From NCBI GenBank assembly GCA_017886765.1, contig JAGHJI010000018.1:19369-83368 (forward strand): DNA of 64,000 nt. The letters run 5' to 3'. Of the stretch, positions 26,549 to 35,704 are shown in pieces (the stretch's first letter is position 1; the number at the start of each line of letters is the position of its first letter). The notes beneath the pieces are model-generated. The model ran no database searches and was not told the DNA's origin. It saw only the letters and a list, made by a program, of their open reading frames with translations. This DNA comes from Eubacterium sp. GTDB taxonomy: Bacteria > Bacillota > Clostridia > Oscillospirales > Acutalibacteraceae. Made by a program: the position numbers and the translations under genes.

Positions 26549-27406
26549 TTAATTTGTCTCTGACGGCTCGTAGCTGAAATAAGAAGCGTTATATCCGAAA
26601 TATTCCTCAACGATCGGGGTAAACTCATCCGCGTCATTGTACTCCGGGCTTTTCAGCTCATATATCGCATCGTTAAATGTAGTGGCGTTCCCGTCCCATT
26701 TTTTGAAAGCAAATACATATCCGATAGTATCCAGCTCACCGTTGAGGACTGTGAAATCATCCTTGCCGTCCGCTACATTAAAATGGAATTCATCAACGAT
26801 AAGCACATCAATCTCCCCTGCGCTCAGCGCCGCAAGAGCCTGTGAAACATCACTGTATTCCTGAACGCTGTCCAGCCCGTCTCTAATAACCGCATTTTTA
26901 TCAAGGGCCGTCTTTGCCGCTTCCGACACAACACCGGCACGAACGCCGCCCAGCTGCGCATAGGACGTAACAGAACTTCCCTGCGCCGTTACGGCGATGA
27001 TCCTGTTATCAATAATATCATCGGTAAAAGAATAGTCTTTATTAAAAGAGCCGCTGTTCTTGGTGATACCGCCTACCATAACATTAGCAACATACTCATT
27101 ACCCTCGTCATCGGTATACGCCGTATCCTCACCTATATCATAGCCCTCTTCTACCTGTACGAATTTATAGGTTTTATAATCGCCTTTAACATCGTTAAAT
27201 ATTTTCTTTACCAGTTCAACGTCAAAGCCGGTGAGATTACCGTCTTCGTCAGTATAAATAAACGGACTGTTTTCCGCAGTATAAGCGATCAGCATGGTCT
27301 CATCGTCGATCACATCCGCCTCCGTGGATGAAGAGCAGCCTGCAAAACACAGTACAACCAGCATTGCGCAGAGAACAACTGCTATAATCTTTTTCCAATT
27401 CTTCAT
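26549..27406 (-). CDS. Amino-acid-type ABC transporter solute-binding lipoprotein
   Basis: A 285-residue family 3 solute-binding protein. The lipoprotein signal ends in the lipobox CFAGC (Cys24), so it is tethered outside the membrane. MLIAYTAENSPFIYTDEDGNLTGFDVELVKKIF is the classic start of the binding domain, with the two-lobe pattern following. Polar amino acids are the usual ligands. No permease or ATPase gene is next to it, so it is an orphan that must borrow a transporter or act as a sensor. AGGGAGG precedes the ATG. A TTGACT-17-TAAAAT promoter lies upstream. Confidence 0.9.
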   Translation of the reverse strand: MKNWKKIIAVVLCAMLVVLCFAGCSSSTEADVIDDETMLIAYTAENSPFIYTDEDGNLTGFDVELVKKIFNDVKGDYKTYKFVQVEEGYDIGEDTAYTDDEGNEYVANVMVGGITKNSGSFNKDYSFTDDIIDNRIIAVTAQGSSVTSYAQLGGVRAGVVSEAAKTALDKNAVIRDGLDSVQEYSDVSQALAALSAGEIDVLIVDEFHFNVADGKDDFTVLNGELDTIGYVFAFKKWDGNATTFNDAIYELKSPEYNDADEFTPIVEEYFGYNASYFSYEPSETN

Positions 27407-27442
27407 ATAACTATGTATCCTCCCTTTCGGATAGCTTATTAT

Positions 27443-27471
27443 TAATTTTATAATATAACAGATATAAAGTC
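27443..27471 (-). promoter_or_regulatory. Promoter of the solute-binding protein gene
   Basis: On the minus strand TTGACT, a 17-base spacer and TAAAAT, about 40 bases before the start. Confidence 0.65.
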
Positions 27472-27551
27472 AATAGAAAATGCAATAAGTTACGCTGACA
27501 GATTGCGTCTTAAACCGTTTTTTATGGTGGATTTATCTCTCTGTTTCAGCC

Positions 27552-27578
27552 TTGACAGTTTACAAATATTGTTATAAT
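27552..27578 (+). promoter_or_regulatory. Promoter of sfsA, giving an almost leaderless message
   Basis: TTGACA (27552-27557), a 15-base spacer, and TATAAT (27573-27578). The ATG at 27588 is only nine bases after the -10 box, so the 5' leader would be a few bases at most and there is no SD. Confidence 0.65.
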
Positions 27579-27587
27579 CTTAAAGCT

Positions 27588-28268
27588 ATGAAATACAAAA
27601 ATATAGTGCAGGGCAGTTTTTTATCCAGGCCCAACAGATTTATCTCGAAAGTGAATATTGACGGCGCCGAACACACAGTACACGTGAAAAACACCGGCAG
27701 ATGCAGGGAACTTTTAAAAGAAGGCGCAACGGTCTTTCTGGAAAAAAGCAATAACCCGGGCAGAAAAACGCAGTTTGATCTAATCGCGGTTTATAAGGGC
27801 GATACGCTTGTAAACATGGATTCCCAAAGCCCGAATAAAGTAGTAAGAGAATGGCTTGAGAACGGCGGTCTTTTAAAAAATCCCACTCTTATAAAATCCG
27901 AAGCGGTATACGGCAGCTCACGCCTGGACTTCTATCTTGAAAATGAAACCGAAAAGGCATATGTTGAAGTAAAAGGCGTAACCCTTGAAACGCAGGGAAT
28001 CGCACGTTTTCCTGACGCACCGACAGAAAGAGGACGCAAACATCTGAACGAATTGATAAGGGTGCGGGAAAACGGATATACGGCGGCAGTCGTTTTTGTC
28101 ATTCAGATGAAAGGCTGCAGATACTTTGAGCCAAATACCGAAACGGATCTGCCCTTTGCAAATGAGCTTAAGAGAGCAAAGGATAACGGGGTGAAAATCA
28201 TCGCTCTTGACTGTATTGTGACGCCCGACAGTATAATTACAGACAAAGAAATCCGGGTCAATATATAA
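27588..28268 (+). CDS. sfsA: SfsA-family DNA/RNA nuclease (sugar fermentation stimulation protein)
   Basis: A 226-residue SfsA homologue: GSFLSRPNRFISKV, VHVKNTGRCRELL, KTQFDLIAVYKGDTLVNMDSQSPN, EVKGVTLE, and FPDAPTERGRKHLNEL with the PD-(D/E)XK-like core. Structures and assays of family members point to nuclease activity despite the old name. The track start at 27552 lies inside the promoter; MKYKNIVQG at 27588 fits the family. It has no SD, in line with a leaderless message. Confidence 0.92.
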   Translation: MKYKNIVQGSFLSRPNRFISKVNIDGAEHTVHVKNTGRCRELLKEGATVFLEKSNNPGRKTQFDLIAVYKGDTLVNMDSQSPNKVVREWLENGGLLKNPTLIKSEAVYGSSRLDFYLENETEKAYVEVKGVTLETQGIARFPDAPTERGRKHLNELIRVRENGYTAAVVFVIQMKGCRYFEPNTETDLPFANELKRAKDNGVKIIALDCIVTPDSIITDKEIRVNI

Positions 28269-28331
28269 TAACCGGTGATTCCGGTTGTTATCCAGAAAAT
28301 ACATGAACATAAGATAAAACGGCCCCGGCAA

Positions 28332-28360
28332 TTGACAAAACCTTTTTCAAAGAGTAATAT
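28332..28360 (+). promoter_or_regulatory. Promoter of ilvA-ridA
   Basis: TTGACA (28332-28337), a 17-base spacer, TAATAT (28355-28360), 32 bases before the start codon. Confidence 0.75.
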
Positions 28361-28392
28361 ATTATTTCAGAAATATAAAAGAGGCGAAAATC

Positions 28393-29592
28393 ATGTTGAC
28401 ATTAGACAGAGTATATAAAGCGAAAAGGGTGCTTTCGGAAATTGTAAGGGAAACGGATATGATCCTTGCGAAAAACCTCTGCCCCAATACAAGCGTTTAT
28501 CTGAAAACAGAGAATCTTCAGGTCACGGGCTCCTTTAAAATCAGAGGCTCCTATTTTAAAATCAGCCAGCTTTCCGATGAAGAAAAGAAAAAGGGCGTTA
28601 TCGCATGCTCCGCCGGAAATCATGCCCAGGGCGTTGCACTTGCCGCCACAAAAAATAATATCAAGTCCCTGATCTGTCTGCCCGACGGCGCGCCCATCAG
28701 CAAGGTGGAGGCGACAAAGCGTTACGGCGCGGAGGTATGCATGGTAAAGGGCGTTTATGATGACGCTTACAACAAAGCGCTTGCGCTTAAGGAGGAAAAG
28801 GGATACACCTTCATTCATCCTTTCGACGACCCGGACGTTATAGCAGGGCAGGGTACCATCGGACTTGAAATTCTTGAGCAGCTCCCCGATGCTGACGCGG
28901 TTGTGGTTCCTATCGGCGGGGGCGGTCTTATTGCCGGAGTGGCTTATACAATAAAGCAGATCAACCCGAACTGTAAGGTATACGGCGTTCAGGCAAGCGG
29001 CGCTCCGTCTATGGAAAGGGCGATAAAGGACGGCAAGATTGAGACCCTGGAAAAGGTCCAAACCATAGCCGACGGAATCGCTGTAAAGACTCCGGGCGAC
29101 ATTACCTTTGATCTGGTCAACAAATATGTCGACGGAATCTATACAGTAAGCGACGACGAGATAGCCCTCGCCATCCTGACGCTTATGGAACAGGAGAAGC
29201 TCGTGGCGGAGGGCGCAGGAGCAGTCCCCGTAGCCGCAGTTATGAACGGCAAAATTCCTGACATCGACGGGAAAAAGGTATGCTGCCTTGTGTCCGGCGG
29301 TAATATCGACGTTACGATCCTTTCACGCGTTATTGAAAGAGGTCTTAAAATGGGAGGCAGAACGGCGAATATCACCATTGCTCTTTCAGACAAGCCGGGA
29401 CAGCTTATGGGCGTCAGCCAGATTATCGCCCAGTTGGGTGCAAATGTTGTGTCCGTTAATTATGACAGCACCGACCTGGATATGAACATCACTGACTGTT
29501 ATCTTAAAATCGGCGTTGAGACCAGGGATTACGCGCATATCGCCCAGGTCAAGCAGGCGCTCAAAGACGCAGGATTTGAGGTATGCGATTAA
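28393..29592 (+). CDS. ilvA: Threonine ammonia-lyase (threonine dehydratase) with ACT domain
   Basis: A 399-residue fold-type II PLP enzyme that turns threonine into 2-oxobutanoate and ammonia. Lys49 in VTGSFKIRG binds PLP, SAGNHAQGVA and PIGGGGLIAG hold the cofactor, and residues from about 325 form one ACT domain (ANITIALSDKPGQLMGVSQII). The single ACT domain matches the shorter clostridial enzymes, which may be biosynthetic or catabolic. RidA follows after 45 bases and IlvC lies just beyond on the other strand, favouring an isoleucine role. Confidence 0.94.
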   Translation: MLTLDRVYKAKRVLSEIVRETDMILAKNLCPNTSVYLKTENLQVTGSFKIRGSYFKISQLSDEEKKKGVIACSAGNHAQGVALAATKNNIKSLICLPDGAPISKVEATKRYGAEVCMVKGVYDDAYNKALALKEEKGYTFIHPFDDPDVIAGQGTIGLEILEQLPDADAVVVPIGGGGLIAGVAYTIKQINPNCKVYGVQASGAPSMERAIKDGKIETLEKVQTIADGIAVKTPGDITFDLVNKYVDGIYTVSDDEIALAILTLMEQEKLVAEGAGAVPVAAVMNGKIPDIDGKKVCCLVSGGNIDVTILSRVIERGLKMGGRTANITIALSDKPGQLMGVSQIIAQLGANVVSVNYDSTDLDMNITDCYLKIGVETRDYAHIAQVKQALKDAGFEVCD

Positions 29593-29637
29593 ATAAACCT
29601 GCAATATTATTTACATAACAAAAAGGAGATAATCACT

Positions 29638-30009
29638 ATGGAATATGTATCAACTAAAAACGCACCGGACGCAATCGGTCCTTACTCACAGGCGGTAAAG
29701 GCAAACGGACTCCTTTTCACCTCCGGTCAGATTGCCATTGACCCCAAAACCAATACTGTCGAGGCGGAAACCATTGAGGAGCAGACGACGCAGGTGTGCG
29801 AAAATCTCAAGGCGGTAGTTGAAGCCGCAGGTACGACAATGGATAAGGTCGTTAAGACGGTTTGTTTTTTGGCAGACATTAATGATTTTGCCAAATTCAA
29901 CGAGATCTACGGAACGTACTTCACCTCAAAACCGGCTCGTTCCTGTGTAGCTGTGAAAGACCTGCCCAAAGGCGTACTCTGTGAAATTGAGGTCATAGCC
30001 GAGCTGTAA
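29638..30009 (+). CDS. ridA: RidA family enamine/imine deaminase
   Basis: A 123-residue YjgF/YER057c/UK114 protein. NAPDAIGPYSQAVKANGLLFTSGQIAIDPKTN and the C-terminal PARSCVAVKDLPKGVLCEIEVIAEL, with the conserved Arg and Glu, mark RidA. It hydrolyses the unstable 2-aminocrotonate released by threonine dehydratase, so its place behind ilvA is functional. AAGGAG precedes the ATG, and a terminator follows. Confidence 0.96.
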   Translation: MEYVSTKNAPDAIGPYSQAVKANGLLFTSGQIAIDPKTNTVEAETIEEQTTQVCENLKAVVEAAGTTMDKVVKTVCFLADINDFAKFNEIYGTYFTSKPARSCVAVKDLPKGVLCEIEVIAEL

Positions 30010-30026
30010 GCATTTTCTTAAATTAG

Positions 30027-30060
30027 AAAAAAGACATCGGAACTGTCCGGTGTCTTTTTT
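30027..30060 (+). terminator. Terminator after ridA
   Basis: GACATCGGA and TCCGGTGTC pair (one G-T wobble), loop of four, then TTTTTT. The arms closely resemble the split terminator at 24926/26515. Confidence 0.9.
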
Positions 30061-30081
30061 GTTTTCATTTTTCTGCTATAC

Positions 30082-30118
30082 AAAAAAGGCTGCCACATAC
30101 TGTTGCATAAGGCAGCCT
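30082..30118 (-). terminator. Terminator after ilvC
   Basis: On the minus strand AGGCTGCC and GGCAGCCT form the stem, followed by TTTTTG. Confidence 0.85.
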
Positions 30119-30140
30119 CTTTGTTTTAATACCTATTTTA

Positions 30141-31223
<1,083 letters not shown>

Positions 31224-31227
31224 TCAT

Positions 31228-31256
31228 ATTATATATTGTATGATGTCTAATGTCAA
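31228..31256 (-). promoter_or_regulatory. ilvC promoter with embedded GntR-type operator
   Basis: On the minus strand TTGACA (31256-31251), a 17-base spacer and TATAAT (31233-31228). The motif ACATTAGACATCATACAA (31236-31253, minus strand) fills the spacer and recurs, with two changes, upstream of gntR. Binding there would block ilvC transcription. Confidence 0.75.
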
Positions 31257-31269
31257 TATCAAATTTAAA

Positions 31270-31932
31270 TTATTTTTTCAGCCCTTCCATCGCATGTATG
31301 ATATGGAGCCTCATAGCCGTTCTGGCGCCGTCGGCATTTCTTTTTTTGATAAAGTCCATAATCAGCCTATCGTCCTGAAGATTGTCTTCGCTGACATCTT
31401 TATCCTTAGTAAGAACAACAACCCCTTTTTTTATGGCGTTGAATATAATCGGCATAAACTGTTTGACAAAAGCGTTATGGGTGGCGTTTGCGATACTCTC
31501 ATGAAATTTCTGTTCCTCTGAGGTTCGGTCTTCGCCGCTCAAAATCTTTTTTTCAACCTCGCCGCCGTAATAACATATGGTTTCAATCTCCTCATCCGTA
31601 GCCCTCTGTGCCGCAAGATAAGCGCAATCCGGCTCAAACATCAGCCTCATCTCAAACAAATCATCCAGTCCCGACGCAATATCGCTGAGGTCCTCCGAGT
31701 TAATGATCGTATTCGCCGTTACAAAAGTGCCCTTGCCCCTTCTGATTTCCAGAATACCGTTTGTGGTGAGGATCTTTACCGCCTCTCTCAGCGTTGAGCG
31801 GCTGACGCCCAGCTCCGCCGCAAGGTCATTTTCATTGGGCAGCTTGTCGCCCACTGAAAAGCGGTTTTCCTCCTCTATCATTTTTAATATCTGCTGCGCC
31901 GTACTGTCCGCAAGCATAGCCGATCTGCTCAT
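31270..31932 (-). CDS. FadR-subfamily GntR transcriptional regulator
   Basis: A 220-residue regulator. FSVGDKLPNENDLAAELGVSRSTLREAVKILTTNGILEIRRGKGTFV is the GntR winged helix, and the C-terminal half is an all-helical FCD ligand domain (FEPDCAYLAAQRATDEE, HESIANATHNAFV) that often binds carboxylic acids through a metal. A shared motif at its own upstream region and in the ilvC promoter suggests it regulates itself and ilvC; a branched-chain keto acid or related acid would be a logical ligand. That link is inference. AGAGGTG precedes the ATG. Confidence 0.92.
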   Translation of the reverse strand: MSRSAMLADSTAQQILKMIEEENRFSVGDKLPNENDLAAELGVSRSTLREAVKILTTNGILEIRRGKGTFVTANTIINSEDLSDIASGLDDLFEMRLMFEPDCAYLAAQRATDEEIETICYYGGEVEKKILSGEDRTSEEQKFHESIANATHNAFVKQFMPIIFNAIKKGVVVLTKDKDVSEDNLQDDRLIMDFIKKRNADGARTAMRLHIIHAMEGLKK

Positions 31933-31986
31933 AGTTACACCTCTTTTGTTTCATAATATCACATATAGGTATAAAAAGTCAATACG

Positions 31987-32004
31987 TTGTCTGATGTCTT
32001 ATGT
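31987..32004 (-). promoter_or_regulatory. Candidate GntR operator upstream of its own gene
   Basis: ACATAAGACATCAGACAA (minus strand), 16 of 18 positions shared with the ilvC copy. It lies just upstream of a TTGACT -35 box (31982-31977). Confidence 0.65.
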
Positions 32005-32129
32005 TTAAAACCCTGTGTTTTTAAACACTTCCGCATGCAAATATCCAATTATGAACAAACCGCTTGTAAATTTTTATATAATGTTTTATTATATTATTAT
32101 AGCTTTACAAGCTATACGGAGGTGAAAGA

Positions 32130-33365
32130 ATGGATAAACTGACGAAAATAAAATATTATATAGACTCGCTTTGTATTTACGATTTAAAAAACGACTGCAT
32201 CATCCGCGCGCTTTATAAATTAATAGACAGCGTGGGCAGAGAAGATGTTTTGACACGACAAAGCGAATTTTTTAAAACCGTATCAAAAAACAAATCCCTT
32301 AAGGAATATATATCCAAGTGTATTTTGACGGATGACAACCCCTTTACCAGAGCGGCCTGCGCCGGCAAAACGGAGGAGCTTGAGGAATCCATAATCGACG
32401 CCGTAAAGCTTGACCTTATGAAGCTGGAGGAGATAGCCTCGGTAACAGCCAACGACATATCGGAAATTGTTACGGATAAAGATATAAAGGAAATTATAAA
32501 AACGATTCCCTCCTGGGAAACAGGAAAGGCAGTCCCTCCGCTTTCGGTAAACTGGAGCAGTCAGATTGACGAGCTTATCGCGTATCACAAAACAAACGGC
32601 TACGGCAAATACGCAAAGCATATTGCCTTTACCTGGAGAAATCGGGAAATCTGCCCTGTTACATCCATCGACCTTATCACCCTGTCTGATCTAAAAAATT
32701 ATGAAGAGCAGAGAAAAAAGGTCATTGACAATACGGAAAGTTTCTTAGCCGGACAGCCGGCAAACAACGTGCTGCTTTACGGTGACAGGGGTACCGGAAA
32801 AAGCTCAACGGTACACGCGCTGCTCAACGAATATCACAGCCAGGGGCTCAGAATGATCGAGATACCAAAAAGCGCCGTTGCCGATCTTGGATTGATCAGA
32901 GAGCAGATTGCGAAATCCCCTATGAAATTCATTATATATATTGACGATTTAAGCTTTGATTCAAACGATACCTCGTTCAGCGAGCTTAAGGCGGCGCTGG
33001 AGGGCTCCCTCTCCGGCAGACAGTCAAATATACTGATATACGCCACGTCAAACAGACGTCATCTGATAAAAGAAAATTTCTCCGACAGAGAAAATGACGT
33101 GAACCGGGGAGACACGATGCAAGAACAACTGAGCCTATCTGACAGATTCGGACTGACTATCACATTTATGAATCCGGATAAAAAAGAATATCTGGACATC
33201 GTGGAAAAAATCGCCGACGACAGAGGGCTCCATACTATTGACAAAGAGCATCTTCTGTTTATGGCAGAGCGCTGGGCAATGCGCAAAGGCGGCAGATCCC
33301 CCCGGTGCGCAAAGCAGTTTGTGGACTATGTTCAAAGCTGTGAAAACCGCGGAAAAGAATGGTAA
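32130..33365 (+). CDS. DUF815 family AAA-type ATPase
   Basis: A 411-residue cytoplasmic protein. The N-terminal half is helical; the ATPase part begins with NVLLYGDRGTGKSSTVHALL (Walker A, about 213-230) and FIIYIDDLSF (Walker B), then IYATSNRRHL (sensor 1) and the C-terminal WAMRKGGRSPRCAKQFVDYV lid. DUF815 proteins are widespread and poorly characterised; they resemble DnaC/DnaA-type loaders. It stands alone under its own promoter, with GGAGGTG before the ATG. No function beyond ATP binding can be claimed. Confidence 0.9.
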   Translation: MDKLTKIKYYIDSLCIYDLKNDCIIRALYKLIDSVGREDVLTRQSEFFKTVSKNKSLKEYISKCILTDDNPFTRAACAGKTEELEESIIDAVKLDLMKLEEIASVTANDISEIVTDKDIKEIIKTIPSWETGKAVPPLSVNWSSQIDELIAYHKTNGYGKYAKHIAFTWRNREICPVTSIDLITLSDLKNYEEQRKKVIDNTESFLAGQPANNVLLYGDRGTGKSSTVHALLNEYHSQGLRMIEIPKSAVADLGLIREQIAKSPMKFIIYIDDLSFDSNDTSFSELKAALEGSLSGRQSNILIYATSNRRHLIKENFSDRENDVNRGDTMQEQLSLSDRFGLTITFMNPDKKEYLDIVEKIADDRGLHTIDKEHLLFMAERWAMRKGGRSPRCAKQFVDYVQSCENRGKEW

Positions 33366-33488
33366 AAATATAGTAATTTTAAATTTAAAAATTGTTAAAA
33401 ATCTTTATAGATTGTTTACCAAAAAAACAAAAAAACACCGATTTAAGCTGGTAGAATTAGCTTAACGAAAGCAAAGGAGAAAAATGAA

Positions 33489-34184
33489 ATGAGTACAAAA
33501 ATTCTTGTAGTGGATGACGATCATAATATCTGCGAACTGCTGAAATTATATCTTGAAAACGACGGATATACGGTTTTCGTCGCAAACGACGGACAGGAAG
33601 CGGTCAATATGTTCCAGGCGAAATCACCGGACCTTGTACTGCTTGATATTATGCTTCCCAAGATGGACGGCTGGCAGGTCTGCCGTGAGATCAGAAAAAC
33701 ATCCAGCGCGCCGATTATCATGCTTACCGCAAAGGGTGAGACCTTTGACAAGGTACTGGGGCTTGAGCTGGGCGCCGATGACTATGTCACCAAGCCTTTT
33801 GACGCTAAGGAAGTTATGGCGAGGGTAAAGGCAGTCTTAAGAAGGACAAACGGCAATTCCCAGACTGACGATAACAGCAAAAAGGTCGTTGTATATGACA
33901 ATCTTGAAATAAACATTGTTAATTATGAGCTTAAAGTTAAGGGCGTACCTGTGGATACCCCGCCGAAAGAGCTTGAGCTTATTTATCACTTTGCTTCAAA
34001 TCCAAACAGGGTTTACACCCGCGACCAACTCCTTGACGAGGTATGGGGCTTTGATTACTACGGCGATTCCCGTACGGTTGACGTTCACGTTAAACGTCTG
34101 CGTGAAAAGCTCGAGGGTGTATCTGACAAATGGTCCCTTAAAACCGTTTGGGGCGTGGGTTATAAATTTGAAACAAAGGAATAA
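33489..34184 (+). CDS. OmpR/PhoB-family response regulator
   Basis: A 231-residue regulator. The receiver has the acidic pair VVDDDHN, phospho-acceptor Asp53 in LLDIMLPKMDG and Lys103 in VTKPFD. The C-terminal winged helix ends RTVDVHVKRLREKLEG...VWGVGYKFE. It is paired with a histidine kinase 5 bases downstream and with an HtrA protease gene after that, which suggests an envelope-stress regulon such as CssRS or CiaRH. AAAGGAG lies upstream. Confidence 0.95.
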   Translation: MSTKILVVDDDHNICELLKLYLENDGYTVFVANDGQEAVNMFQAKSPDLVLLDIMLPKMDGWQVCREIRKTSSAPIIMLTAKGETFDKVLGLELGADDYVTKPFDAKEVMARVKAVLRRTNGNSQTDDNSKKVVVYDNLEINIVNYELKVKGVPVDTPPKELELIYHFASNPNRVYTRDQLLDEVWGFDYYGDSRTVDVHVKRLREKLEGVSDKWSLKTVWGVGYKFETKE

Positions 34185-34189
34185 TATAA

Positions 34190-35704
34190 ATGTCTGTAAA
34201 GGAATCTCTTAAAGGGAAATACCTGAAAAACAATATTTTCGCCAAGTTTTTTATACTTTTCGCGGCAATATTTCTGGTAGTCCTGTCTATTCTCGGTACC
34301 ACGCTGACAATTCTGGTCAATGTGTATACACAAAACGAGAATACCCGGTTACTAAAAGAGAATACGCAGACGGTTGCTCAGAGTGTAGAGTTAACGCTTA
34401 CCGCGCAGGATATGAACGATATTTACTCTGTGGAAAAAGAAATGATATGCAGTTCCCTGTATATCATTTCAAATTATATTGACTCAGATTTGTTTATCTG
34501 CGATGTTGAGGGAAATATAATTCTGTGTAAGGAAAAGGCCAACGCGGTTTCGATTTACGGCGAACTCCCGGAATGCTCATACCACAATCAGTTCAAAGTC
34601 GGAGACGTGCTTTTAAAAAGCGTGTATGAAGGCGGTTATGTGGGAAGGGGAAGTGTCAGCGGTAAGCTTTCATATATAGTAGGCTATCCTATTTACAGCA
34701 ACAATCAGATTATCGGTTCTGTTTTCGCTACCTCTCAGACAAATGTTGACACCCTTACGGTAGCCGTTTTCAGAATGTTCCTGGTCAGCGCCTTGGCATG
34801 TCTGGCAATCGCGTTCATCTGTATCTGGCACCTGACAAAGCATTTTGTCAAGCCGCTTCGCCAGATGAGCAATGCTGCAAAGCAGTTTGCTGTGGGTGAT
34901 TTCTCCTACAGGGTAAAAGTCACCGGCGATGACGAGCTGGCTGAGCTTGGCAGAGCTTTTAATGAAATGGCAAGCGCCCTGGACACACTGGAATCCTCAA
35001 GACGCAGCTTTGTATCAAACGTTTCTCATGAGCTTAGAACACCCATGACCTCCATAGGAGGATTTATTGACGGTATTCTTGACGGTACGATACCCAGGGA
35101 AAAGGCAGATTATTACCTAAAAATCGTCAGCGGCGAAATTCGCCGGCTTTCACGTCTGGTTGTTGCTATGCTTAATATGAGCAAGATCGAGTCGGGCAGC
35201 TTTGAAATGAAGCCGAGCAATTATGATATTTCGGATCAGATTATTCATATTCTTCTCACCTTTGAACAGAGAATTGACGAAAAAAACATTGAGATACAGG
35301 GACTTGAAAATCTGACGCCGACATATATCGTGGCAGATACCGATATGATCTATCAGGTCATTTACAACATATTTGACAACGCTGTAAAATTTGCCAACGA
35401 GGGCGGATATATCCGGGTTGAAATGAAGGACCTGAATGACTCCATAGAAGTTCACATAAAGAACAGCGGTATCGGTATAAACGCTGACGAGCTTTCCAAG
35501 GTGTTTGAAAGATTTTACAAAGTTGACAAGTCAAGGAGCCTTGACGCCAAGGGCGCGGGCCTGGGACTTTATATAGTAAAAATGATGGTTGAAATGCACG
35601 GAGGAAGTATCTGGGCAAAAAGCGATGATGAAAAATCAGCGGAATTTATCTTTAGACTTCCGAAGACATATCATCCCATCTACAAAAAGGAGACGAAGAA
35701 ATAA
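34190..35704 (+). CDS. Membrane sensor histidine kinase
   Basis: A 504-residue kinase. Two membrane segments (about 18-44 and 192-214) flank an extracellular sensor of roughly 145 residues with a PAS/Cache-like pattern. HAMP follows (to about 268), then HisKA with His280 in FVSNVSHELRTPMTSIGG, and an HATPase domain with the N box (IYNIFDNAVKFA), G1 region (IKNSGIGI) and GAGLGLYIVKMM. It should phosphorylate the adjacent response regulator. Its stop overlaps the htrA start (TAATG). The signal is unknown. Confidence 0.95.
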   Translation: MSVKESLKGKYLKNNIFAKFFILFAAIFLVVLSILGTTLTILVNVYTQNENTRLLKENTQTVAQSVELTLTAQDMNDIYSVEKEMICSSLYIISNYIDSDLFICDVEGNIILCKEKANAVSIYGELPECSYHNQFKVGDVLLKSVYEGGYVGRGSVSGKLSYIVGYPIYSNNQIIGSVFATSQTNVDTLTVAVFRMFLVSALACLAIAFICIWHLTKHFVKPLRQMSNAAKQFAVGDFSYRVKVTGDDELAELGRAFNEMASALDTLESSRRSFVSNVSHELRTPMTSIGGFIDGILDGTIPREKADYYLKIVSGEIRRLSRLVVAMLNMSKIESGSFEMKPSNYDISDQIIHILLTFEQRIDEKNIEIQGLENLTPTYIVADTDMIYQVIYNIFDNAVKFANEGGYIRVEMKDLNDSIEVHIKNSGIGINADELSKVFERFYKVDKSRSLDAKGAGLGLYIVKMMVEMHGGSIWAKSDDEKSAEFIFRLPKTYHPIYKKETKK

